Below, in pieces: positions 37,792-45,337 of a DNA stretch of 64,000 nt. Numbering within the stretch: position 1 is the stretch's first letter; every line of letters begins with the position of its first letter. Source of the DNA: an uncultured Bacteroidales bacterium (lineage in GTDB: Bacteria; Bacteroidota; Bacteroidia; Bacteroidales; UBA932); contig CASEOO010000021.1 in the NCBI GenBank assembly GCA_949289565.1, forward strand, positions 1 through 64,000. The letters are read 5' to 3'. Position numbers and translations under genes: made by a program. The notes beneath the pieces were generated by a model. The model had not been told where the DNA came from. It searched no databases and worked only from the letters and a program-made list of their open reading frames with translations.

Positions 37792-40347
37792 TTAAATCTC
37801 AAATCCAGTCACCTGGCGGATTTCATTCAGCAGGTATGCATAGTGGCTGGTCTGTTCGTCGCGCACTTTTTTCGATCTCTTCTCCAGGACAGATCGCAGT
37901 TTCTTCAGAACTCCGAAATATGCCTCCTTCATGCCGGCTGTCAGGTTTGTCTCCCTGCCTGACGCTGACAGAGACATATGCTCATGAAGCTCCATCAGTC
38001 CGCATGGCATCGCAGACAAATCCGCAATCTCAAACATCTCTGCAAGTCCGCGGGAAGATGCCCTGCCCAGATAGCCCAGACGCTCGAACAGGGAATACAC
38101 GAAAGCATATTCCATATTCATGTCAGCCCTGCTGAGCTTTTTCCCTGCTATCGTTTTCCGGAACACAGACCTGTACAGATCGTTGATATATTCATATTGT
38201 GTATATGGTGATTCAGAATATTTGGCAGTATATCCGACTGCCTCTGCCCGGGCCATGAGCCTTTTCACACAAGACGACTGGTAGTCCAGAACGATGTCAT
38301 TTCCAGGGCCGGTCACTGACAGGAGCTCCGGAGACAGCATCCACTCCGGCAGCTCTTTCAAGTTTTCCATGATAAAATCGAGGGCCTCTTTCTGCTTCTT
38401 TCTGTCCACGGGTGTGAAAACCGGCTTTCCGTCGCCATACACTGGATATTCGAGGAAATTCCCGCCGATATATTTCATGCAATGGCCCATGCAGCGGTGG
38501 AACTGGCGGAGCACCTCCCTGTACATGGAGCACGTAAAATCGTAATTCTCGCCTTCCACTGCAGTCCATTCCACCAGATTTCCTGCAACCCGTTTCAAAT
38601 TCTCTATGCCGTACATGCTGGCCAGGACCGCGTCATCGCCTACAGACTCTGACTGAGATGCCGGGTCTATAGAAGAGAATATCTCCTGCTCCCCGTACCT
38701 GAACATCGGATCGTCAGCTTTCTCCCTGATCCACCTGTCCAGCACTGGCTTTTCCTCCTCAGGAGTGGAAGCTTCAGGAATCGGCTTGTATCCCCACCTG
38801 ATGGCATAGATGTCATACACGCCGAGGACAGGGGGAAGCAGCCACTCCACCCCGTCACCGGGCTGGGCCACATAGTTGCACCTCGCATAGTCCATTATGG
38901 ACGGTGTAGTGCCGTACTTCGCAGTGAACCCCGGGCTGCGCAGAGAATCCACCGGATAAGCATATGAACTTCTCATGTTGTGCTTCAAGCCGAGGGTGTG
39001 GCCGATCTCATGAGCGACCACGTAGCGGAGCATCTGCCCCATCACCTCGTCATCGAAAACTCTCTTCCTCGCTTTCGGGTCTACAGCCGATGTCTGGACG
39101 AACCTCCAGTCATGCAGCAGCTTCAGCACATCATGATAGAAATATACCGAGCCCTGGATAATCTCTCCCGAGCGCGGGTCTGTCCATGAAGGGCCCATGG
39201 CGTTGGCCACACGTGTCGATGCATATCTAATGCACGAGAACCTGATGTCGTCCGGGTCGAAGTCAGGGTCGTCCTTCGGGAAATCCTTCGCCATGACGGC
39301 ATTCTTGAAACCTGCCTGCTCGAAAGCCTTCTGCCAGTCCTCCACCCCGAGACGGATGTATTTTCTCCATTTCTCAGGGAAAGCGTCATCTATATAATAT
39401 ACGATCGGTTTCTCCGGCTCTGCCAGCACTCCTTTCAGGAATTTATCCTTGTCCTCAGGTTTGGGCTGCAGATTCCATCTGGCAATATAGCTTACAACCT
39501 CGCTTCTGTCTGTGTTCTCTGAAAATTTCACGAACCTGTCGGTAAAATACCCGATTCTGTAGTCGGCCAGCCTCGGCCTCATGGGTTCGTCTGGCAATTT
39601 CGCCATCGACACCGTCACCACTGCGGTGAAAGGCTTGTCAGACACCGTATAGACCATTCTCGTCTTAAAGACAATGTTTTCCGGGAATGCCTTGAATGAC
39701 AATATCGACGACATGTCCTGCTTGAACGAGCCTTTGATCCTGTCTATGCCGAAAAGTGAATCGTATGCCGTGGACGGAATGAACGGCGACATGTATTCTT
39801 CGTCAGAGCAGAAAAATTTCGTCACGTCTATCAGGGTCGCAGATGAATCAGGGGTGAAAGCCTTGATCGGAAAAGCTTTCATGACCGGCTTTGCATAGTT
39901 AAGCTCAAAGCCTTTCGAAATGCTTTCGGAGCTGTCGCAGACGGCATCCCTCCTGGCATCCAGAAGATATACTTTCTTTTCATCCCTGCTCCATTCCAGC
40001 ATACGGGGCTCGTTGGGCATCTGCCCGGCTATGACATCGGAATTATCGCTTATGGATGTGACCCTCGATGCCAGGAGCATCGGCTTTCCCAGAAGGGAGT
40101 CCGGAATTTCCAGATAATACGCCGCCTTGACCTTGTGTACAGTCATCAGCCCATGTGCAGACTCAGCTTCAGAAGTGATGAGTTCATCATAAGCGTTTTT
40201 TTTCACGTCAGAAACGGCAGACGCTGAAGCGAGGGTGTCGCTCTTTTCTGCCGTCACCACAGAAGCCTCCACTTCACCATCCTGAGCCATTATATTGGAC
40301 TGCAGGCAAATGGCCATGCAGGCCAATATCCATATCTTTTTCTTCAT
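37792..40347 (-). CDS. Zinc-dependent metalloprotease (DUF5117/DUF4953 type), secreted
   Basis: An 851-residue exported protein; the ATG at 40347 gives a good signal peptide (MKKKIWILACMAICLQSNIMAQ), while the 28 codons before it do not. The zinc motif is HEIGHTLGLKH with HExxH at residues 446-450. Upstream are YYIDDAFPEKWRKYIRLGVEDWQKAFEQAGF and DIRFSCIRYAST, and downstream GVYDIYAIRWGYKP, all typical of the large Bacteroidetes family annotated as zinc-dependent metalloprotease with DUF5117 and DUF5118 flanks. It probably acts in the periplasm or at the surface. Cotranscription with galactosidase suggests glycoprotein degradation, but this is inference. Confidence 0.9.
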   Translation of the reverse strand: MKKKIWILACMAICLQSNIMAQDGEVEASVVTAEKSDTLASASAVSDVKKNAYDELITSEAESAHGLMTVHKVKAAYYLEIPDSLLGKPMLLASRVTSISDNSDVIAGQMPNEPRMLEWSRDEKKVYLLDARRDAVCDSSESISKGFELNYAKPVMKAFPIKAFTPDSSATLIDVTKFFCSDEEYMSPFIPSTAYDSLFGIDRIKGSFKQDMSSILSFKAFPENIVFKTRMVYTVSDKPFTAVVTVSMAKLPDEPMRPRLADYRIGYFTDRFVKFSENTDRSEVVSYIARWNLQPKPEDKDKFLKGVLAEPEKPIVYYIDDAFPEKWRKYIRLGVEDWQKAFEQAGFKNAVMAKDFPKDDPDFDPDDIRFSCIRYASTRVANAMGPSWTDPRSGEIIQGSVYFYHDVLKLLHDWRFVQTSAVDPKARKRVFDDEVMGQMLRYVVAHEIGHTLGLKHNMRSSYAYPVDSLRSPGFTAKYGTTPSIMDYARCNYVAQPGDGVEWLLPPVLGVYDIYAIRWGYKPIPEASTPEEEKPVLDRWIREKADDPMFRYGEQEIFSSIDPASQSESVGDDAVLASMYGIENLKRVAGNLVEWTAVEGENYDFTCSMYREVLRQFHRCMGHCMKYIGGNFLEYPVYGDGKPVFTPVDRKKQKEALDFIMENLKELPEWMLSPELLSVTGPGNDIVLDYQSSCVKRLMARAEAVGYTAKYSESPYTQYEYINDLYRSVFRKTIAGKKLSRADMNMEYAFVYSLFERLGYLGRASSRGLAEMFEIADLSAMPCGLMELHEHMSLSASGRETNLTAGMKEAYFGVLKKLRSVLEKRSKKVRDEQTSHYAYLLNEIRQVTGFEI

Positions 40348-40428
40348 ATATTGTCTATACCTTTTCCCAACTACTAGTCCCGTCATAAGCCTTATAGCAG
40401 AGCATGCCAAAAATCTGCCGCCGGCCAG

Positions 40429-40458
40429 CAAAAGTACAGCAATATAGCAATTTTCCCA
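40429..40458 (-). promoter_or_regulatory. Promoter for the metalloprotease operon
   Basis: On the minus strand TACTTTTGC at 40436-40428 is a perfect -7 element; the -33 region 19 bases upstream reads TGG instead of TTG. The start would be near 40420, leaving a leader of about 70 bases before the gene at 40347. Confidence 0.5.
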
Positions 40459-40512
40459 GCGAATTAAAATTTTCCTGTGCTATTTGTCATATCAAAGCAT
40501 GGTTTTCACTAT

Positions 40513-40524
40513 GCAAACGTTTGC
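40513..40524. promoter_or_regulatory. LacI-type palindromic operator candidate
   Basis: GCAAACGTTTGC is a perfect 12-bp palindrome with the central ACGT-type core of LacI/GalR operators. It lies about 90 bases upstream of the predicted start of the metalloprotease transcript and 20 bases past the GH20 stop. No LacI-family gene is in the window. Confidence 0.4.
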
Positions 40525-40543
40525 CGCAAACCTGCCTGACTGG

Positions 40544-42178
40544 TCATTCCTGCCCTGAGGCTGCGGCCAGAGGATGATATCTGTACCCGTCCCGGTCATA
40601 GAATTTCACGAAAGACTGCAGGCGTTCTTCGAATGAGTTCCAGTCTTTATGCTCCGGCCGCAGCCACTGCACTTCTGACAGGGCGGCCATGCGAGGCAGC
40701 GCCATGTAGAAAGCATGCTCCGGAGTGGAGATATATTCAGCCCAGAGATTCGCCTGCACTCCGAGGATATGGGACCTCTCCTCCGCTGTCATTTCCGGAA
40801 GCATAGGCTCGAAGCTGTAGACTTTTTCGAGAGGCACATACCCGGTCATGGCCATCGGCTCGTTTTCGAAATCATCAGTCTGGTAATAATCGAAATACAT
40901 GTACTGGCACGGAGTCATGATGACATCGTGGCCACGTCTGGCAGCTTCCAGCCCGCCGTCCACACCTCTCCAGGACATGATGGTGGCGCTCTGCGACACT
41001 CCTCCTTCGAGGATTTCGTCCCATCCGATGACACGCCTTCCTTTCGTCTTCAGAAACTCTTCCACCCTGGTCATGAAATAGCTCTGGAGCTTGGCCTCGG
41101 CAGACGATGACGCATCATCCCTCAGACCTTCTGCCTTGATTCTCGCCTGGCACTTCGGGCAGGCCTCCCATCTCACCCGCGGAGCTTCGTCACCTCCGAT
41201 ATGGATGTATCCGGACGGGAACATCTCGCAAATCTCGCTGAACACCCCTTCAAGAAAAGTGAATGTATCCTCGTTTCCTGCGCATAGGATGTCCGGCATC
41301 ACTCCCCAGATTTTCGAAACCTCATACGGGCCTCCGGTGCAGCCAAGCTGCGGAAAGCAATGCAGGGCGGCCATCATATGCCCGGGGATATCTATTTCGG
41401 GTATCACAGTGATGTACCGGTCTGCTGCATACTTCACCACTTCGCGGATCTCATCCTGGGTGAAATATCCGCTCACAGGCACGCCGTCGAACACTGAAGT
41501 ATCCCTGCCGACCATAGTCCCGTCACGGTATGAACCTATTTCCGTCAGCTCCGGGAATCTTTTGATTTCGATTCTCCACCCCTGGTCATCCGACAGATGC
41601 CAATGCAGGATATTCATCCCGTGAAAAGCCATCAGGTCGATATATTTCTTCATATAATCCTCGGGGAACCAGTGCCGCACCACATCGCTATGCATTCCGC
41701 GGTATGCAAATCTCGGGGAGGCGGCCACTTTTCCGCACGGGAAGGTGACTTCAGAGCATTTTCCATCCTGCGCGGGCACAGCCTTTCTCAGTGTCTGGAT
41801 GCCATAGAAAACCCCTTTCGGCGAACCGCCTGCGATGACGATGCCGTTTTCACAGACATCTATCCGGTATCCTTCCTCAGCTATCAGGGTGTCCTGTTCC
41901 AGGACAATGGAATTGTCTCTGTTCCCGTCTGGCCTGAGCCTAAGCTCCAGGCCAATGTCTGATTTCAGATAATCCCTGAGAAAGCCTGCATTTCTGGCCA
42001 TGTCCTGATTCCCTCCGTCAAATACAACTGAGGCGCCGCGTCTGAGAGTGAACTCCCCTTCCCCTGTCATTTCTATCCGTTCCGGAAGCGGTATCACCTT
42101 GCCGAAATCGGCTTCAGCATGATTTCCGGCGCATGAGCACATCGCCACCGCTGCCAATATCATTGTCAGAAATCTCAT
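40544..42178 (-). CDS. GH20 beta-N-acetylhexosaminidase lipoprotein
   Basis: A 544-residue lipoprotein (signal MRFLTMILAAVAMCSC with Cys near residue 16) that removes terminal beta-GlcNAc or GalNAc by substrate-assisted catalysis. The GH20b alpha/beta domain spans about 25-155 and the TIM barrel about 157-500. FAYRGMHSDVVRHWFP opens the barrel, ILHWHLSDDQGWRIEIKRFPELTEIGSYR is the substrate-binding signature, and the catalytic pair is Asp330-Glu331 in HIGGDEAPR. Length matches single-domain bacterial enzymes. Near the GH2 enzyme and GlcNAc-kinase-like protein it forms a set suited to host O- or N-glycan ends. Confidence 0.95.
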   Translation of the reverse strand: MRFLTMILAAVAMCSCAGNHAEADFGKVIPLPERIEMTGEGEFTLRRGASVVFDGGNQDMARNAGFLRDYLKSDIGLELRLRPDGNRDNSIVLEQDTLIAEEGYRIDVCENGIVIAGGSPKGVFYGIQTLRKAVPAQDGKCSEVTFPCGKVAASPRFAYRGMHSDVVRHWFPEDYMKKYIDLMAFHGMNILHWHLSDDQGWRIEIKRFPELTEIGSYRDGTMVGRDTSVFDGVPVSGYFTQDEIREVVKYAADRYITVIPEIDIPGHMMAALHCFPQLGCTGGPYEVSKIWGVMPDILCAGNEDTFTFLEGVFSEICEMFPSGYIHIGGDEAPRVRWEACPKCQARIKAEGLRDDASSSAEAKLQSYFMTRVEEFLKTKGRRVIGWDEILEGGVSQSATIMSWRGVDGGLEAARRGHDVIMTPCQYMYFDYYQTDDFENEPMAMTGYVPLEKVYSFEPMLPEMTAEERSHILGVQANLWAEYISTPEHAFYMALPRMAALSEVQWLRPEHKDWNSFEERLQSFVKFYDRDGYRYHPLAAASGQE

Positions 42179-42240
42179 AATGGAAATTATTTTTAGAACA
42201 TTCCGTCTTTTGTAGTTTACCTTATATAGTTCCCTCAGAA

Positions 42241-42287
42241 GACCAAAACCCTAAATTTCAGGGAAAAATTTATCGGAATATCAGGAA
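42241..42287 (+). repeat. Left direct repeat flanking the PIN toxin/antitoxin pair
   Basis: This segment resembles 43023-43069 in the same orientation. Shared words are ACCAAA, TAAATTT, the 13-base GAAAAATTTATCG variant (A-run plus TTTATCG) and AATATC with GGAA. About four in five positions match with small gaps. Together the two copies bracket the toxin-antitoxin genes. Confidence 0.6.
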
Positions 42288-42303
42288 ATTTTAAATAGAA
42301 AAA

Positions 42304-42717
42304 TTATTCTGCACAACGTGCAAGAAATTCAGTTGGAGTCATAACAGGTAAAACTGAGCCGGCAAAACCTTTTATATCGCGGGTAATAACCAGATCGGCA
42401 TTTGCCTGCAAGGCTGAAAAATATTGCATGGCATCTTCAAAATCTGACGGACAGGAACCGGCGGCTTTTCGTATTGACTCCTTATCGACAGAGCAAACCT
42501 CGAATTTCTCTGTAAGCCAAATTATTTTCAACAATAAAGAGTTTGCAGAATAAGCTTTCCGCATAACGTAAGCCGCATTGATAATTGACAAGGAAGACAC
42601 AACACTTTCAACTTGCCCGGATATACATAAATCAATAACCTGAGAAGCCTTATCAAAAAATGGTTCCCGATTATTCAGATAGTCTATTAATACATTGGTA
42701 TCTAGAAATATTTTCAT
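42304..42717 (-). CDS. PIN-domain toxin (VapC type)
   Basis: A 137-residue ribonuclease-type toxin. The start at 42717 (MKIFLDTNVLIDYL) gives the usual PIN opening with the first catalytic Asp; the six codons above it belong to overlapping antitoxin sequence. Other acidic positions are in SPSDFEDAMQYFSAL and LVITRDIKGF, completing the PIN active site. VapC toxins cleave tRNA or rRNA when not bound by antitoxin. It overlaps the antitoxin gene by 4 bases (ATGA), the classic coupled arrangement. Confidence 0.88.
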   Translation of the reverse strand: MKIFLDTNVLIDYLNNREPFFDKASQVIDLCISGQVESVVSSLSIINAAYVMRKAYSANSLLLKIIWLTEKFEVCSVDKESIRKAAGSCPSDFEDAMQYFSALQANADLVITRDIKGFAGSVLPVMTPTEFLARCAE

Positions 42718-42974
42718 TTTGCCCGTTCCTCCCACATCTTTCCCAACTCTGCTTCAATATCAATATCAACAGGCAGACGATCCATTACTATCTCCATCAC
42801 TTCAGGAGAAACCTCCTTGTCGACAGGGCGATGCGGAAAGACCAGTTTCTTGTCGTTCCGTCGTTTTTGTGCGATCTCTTCATATACTTTATCGGCTAGC
42901 CATTTCTGGTTGTCAATGCTAAGAGATTGAACCAGATTCCATACACTATCCAATGAAACGGTTGCTTTGATCAT
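42714..42974 (-). CDS. Antitoxin partner of the PIN toxin
   Basis: An 86-residue protein starting at ATG 42974 (MIKATVSLDSVWNLVQSLSIDNQKWLADKVYEEI split over its first half). The N-terminal segment is like antitoxins that form a DNA-binding dimer, and the C-terminal half (VDIDIEAELGKMWEERAK) is acidic and would wrap the toxin. No close family name is certain. Assignment rests on size, position before a PIN gene and the ATGA overlap. A -7 element and a short direct repeat lie upstream, consistent with autoregulation. Confidence 0.75.
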   Translation of the reverse strand: MIKATVSLDSVWNLVQSLSIDNQKWLADKVYEEIAQKRRNDKKLVFPHRPVDKEVSPEVMEIVMDRLPVDIDIEAELGKMWEERAK

Positions 42975-42985
42975 AATTCTCTCCT

Positions 42986-43011
42986 GTATTATAAGTATTA
43001 TCACAAAATTA
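42986..43011 (-). promoter_or_regulatory. Promoter and possible operator of the toxin/antitoxin pair
   Basis: TAATTTTG on the minus strand (43011-43004) is a perfect -7 element; no -33 element is seen at 19 bases. Just downstream, GTATTAT is directly repeated at 42986-42992 and 42995-43001, between the start of transcription and the antitoxin gene. It is a candidate site for antitoxin binding. Confidence 0.45.
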
Positions 43012-43022
43012 AGGAATTATGC

Positions 43023-43069
43023 AAACCAAACCTTAAATTTTCCGAAAAATTTATCGTAAATATCCGGAA
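43023..43069 (+). repeat. Right direct repeat flanking the PIN toxin/antitoxin pair
   Basis: Same-orientation partner of 42241-42287; see that entry. The distance from repeat to repeat is about 780 bases and holds exactly the toxin, antitoxin and promoter. Confidence 0.6.
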
Positions 43070-43207
43070 TCCTGCAGAAAACCGGACATTGCAGAATCGG
43101 ATTTTAAAAACATGGAAAACCTGTCAGTCATGTCTTCGGAATCTATGAAGCCGTTCGATATAGGAATGCCAGTACATCCTTTTGACCTTGTCACTCAGAA
43201 AAGAAAA

Positions 43208-43236
43208 GTCCCGGCAGCACGCAAATCTGCCGGGAC
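43208..43236 (-). terminator. Terminator of PUL 2
   Basis: GTCCCGGCAG and CTGCCGGGAC form a perfect 10-bp stem with a 9-base loop. On the minus strand it is followed by TTTTCTTTTC. It is 36 bases past the GH3 stop and ends the long PUL 2 transcript. The rest of 43070-43271 contains no credible gene. Confidence 0.85.
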
Positions 43237-43271
43237 GGAACGAAACAATCTGCCGGAAAAAGACGAAACTG

Positions 43272-45305
43272 CTACAGCGTCACGGCAGTGGTCAGGCGGA
43301 TATCACGAGAAGATGCGCCGAGCAGGATGTTGAAGACTCCCGGCTCGACCGTGAAACGGTGAAGGTCCATGTCATAGTAGGCAAAAGCCTCGGAATCCAG
43401 AATGAACTCCACCTGCTTCGTCTCGCCAGGCTCCAGATAAACCTTCTCGTAGCCTTTGAGCTCCTTCTCAGGACGAGGCACGCCCGCAGTCTCGTCGTTT
43501 ACATAGAGCTGCACCACCTCAGCCCCTGCCCGCTTGCCTGTATTTTTCACGGATGCAGTGACACGTACCCTGCCGTCAGCCAGTTTCTCCGTGGCGATGC
43601 CGGAGAACTGGAAATCAGTGTATGAAAGGCCGTAGCCGAACGGGAAAAGCGGTTCAGTTCCTGCCCTGTCATAGCCGCGGTAGCCCACGAAAACTCCCTC
43701 GAAATATGTTACGCGCTCAGGGCTGTTCCAGAGCCTCTCGGTGTTGCAATAGTAATTGTTGAACACAGGATTGTCCTCCAGCCGTTTTTCGACAGTGATC
43801 GGCAAACGGCCGCTCGGATTCACCTTTCCGGAAAGGATTTCAGCCACGGCACGGCCTCCCTGCTGACCGGGATACCAGGCCATAAGCACGGCTTTCGCCT
43901 TTGCAAGAACAGGATTGAAGTCCACTCCCCCTCCTGCATTCACGATGACGACCAGATTCGGGTTCAAGGCAGCCAGGGAATCTATCTGCGCTATCTGCTC
44001 TGAAGGAAGTTCGAAAGGACGGTCGTGTCCCTCGCCCTCAAGTTTTGAATTGAATCCTGCACAATACACTACGGCATCGGCCTTGGCCGCATCAGGCTCC
44101 GGTTTATAGAAAGCGCTGACACCCTCTGTGACTGAAACAGTCGTAAACGGATCCACGGCGCCGCTGCCGCCGCCAGTCGGAATATTGCCCGAATTCGGGC
44201 CTAAAACTGCCACTTTCCGGACTTTTCTGGAGAAAGGAAGGATGTCATCCTCGTTTTCGAGCAGAACGATGGCCTCACGTGCCACTTTCAAGGCAGTCAG
44301 GTCGCAGTCCGGATTCTGTTCCGGCAGGGAAGAATCCTTCTGCTCCCTGTCCAGGAAACCGAACTCTATGAGAGTCTGCAATATATGCCGGCACTTTTCA
44401 TCGATGGTCTTTTCTGTCACCGTGCCTGTCTCTATAGCGGTTTTCAGGACACGGGGATTCATGAACTGACCCCAGGACATTTCGAGATCCAGGCCGTTGT
44501 TCGCCGAAAGGATACTAGAATATGTGGCGGTCCAGTCAGACATGAAGATGCCTTCAAATCCCCACTCATCGCGGAGCATATCCTTGATGAGAGCCTTGTT
44601 CTCGGTCATGTGCACACTGTTCACGAGATTGTAGCCGGACATCACGGCACCCGTTTGAGCCTCCTGCACAGCCTTGCGGAAAGCCGGGAGATAAATCTCG
44701 TTCAGAGTGCGTTCATCTATATCCGAAGAGCCGTTGTTGCGGTTGTACTCCTGGTTGTTTCCGCAGAAATGCTTGATGGTGGCCATCACACCGGCAGACT
44801 GCATGCCTCTGATGTATTGCACTGCAGTTTCCGAAGTCAGGTAAGGGTCTTCACCATAGTATTCGAAATTGCGCCCGCATTTCGGGAAACGGTAGATATT
44901 CACTCCAGGGCCGAGCATGATATGGACTCCGCGCGCCCTCGCATCAGTTCCGAGAGACTTGCCATAGTCATAAGCCAGGTCTCTGTTCCATGTCGCGGCC
45001 GCCGCAATTCCGCACGGATACATCGTGCTTTTCGTGTCATTTCTCACGCCCTGAGGGCCGTCGGCCATGCGTATGCGCGGAATGCCCAGGCGCGGGATTT
45101 CACGGATGAAAAATCCGTCTATGCCTCCGATATACGACAGTTTCTCTTCGAGAGTCATTTGCGATACCAGCTCTGCGGCCCGCTGTTTCGAAGCTTCGGA
45201 TATTGCCGGAGAATCCGGCTCTGATTCTGGCCCAGAAGGGGCAATGGCTGCCGCCGTAAGCGACAATGTCAGGCAGAGGCCTGCCAATAATGTGGTTTTG
45301 AACAT
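43272..45305 (-). CDS. GH3 beta-glucosidase, periplasmic
   Basis: A 677-residue exported enzyme that removes glucose, or a related sugar, from the non-reducing end of beta-linked oligosaccharides. The signal peptide ends near residue 21. The N-terminal barrel contains RIRMADGPQGVR, the substrate motif KHFCGNNQEYNR and the nucleophile Asp257 in GIFMSDWTA. The alpha/beta sandwich follows (AVLGPNSGNIPTGGGSGAV), then a C-terminal fibronectin type III-like domain (VKNTGKRAGAEVVQLYVND). It is slightly short for the group but complete. As the last PUL 2 gene it would convert imported glucan oligosaccharides to glucose. Confidence 0.93.
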   Translation of the reverse strand: MFKTTLLAGLCLTLSLTAAAIAPSGPESEPDSPAISEASKQRAAELVSQMTLEEKLSYIGGIDGFFIREIPRLGIPRIRMADGPQGVRNDTKSTMYPCGIAAAATWNRDLAYDYGKSLGTDARARGVHIMLGPGVNIYRFPKCGRNFEYYGEDPYLTSETAVQYIRGMQSAGVMATIKHFCGNNQEYNRNNGSSDIDERTLNEIYLPAFRKAVQEAQTGAVMSGYNLVNSVHMTENKALIKDMLRDEWGFEGIFMSDWTATYSSILSANNGLDLEMSWGQFMNPRVLKTAIETGTVTEKTIDEKCRHILQTLIEFGFLDREQKDSSLPEQNPDCDLTALKVAREAIVLLENEDDILPFSRKVRKVAVLGPNSGNIPTGGGSGAVDPFTTVSVTEGVSAFYKPEPDAAKADAVVYCAGFNSKLEGEGHDRPFELPSEQIAQIDSLAALNPNLVVIVNAGGGVDFNPVLAKAKAVLMAWYPGQQGGRAVAEILSGKVNPSGRLPITVEKRLEDNPVFNNYYCNTERLWNSPERVTYFEGVFVGYRGYDRAGTEPLFPFGYGLSYTDFQFSGIATEKLADGRVRVTASVKNTGKRAGAEVVQLYVNDETAGVPRPEKELKGYEKVYLEPGETKQVEFILDSEAFAYYDMDLHRFTVEPGVFNILLGASSRDIRLTTAVTL

Positions 45306-45337
45306 TTTTGTTTGGATATTGATAAATTAAAGTAAAA

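Noticed and set aside
43112..43333. A 73-codon plus-strand frame between the antitoxin and GH3
   Set aside because: It crosses the strong minus-strand terminator and the 3' end of GH3, and has no recognisable features.
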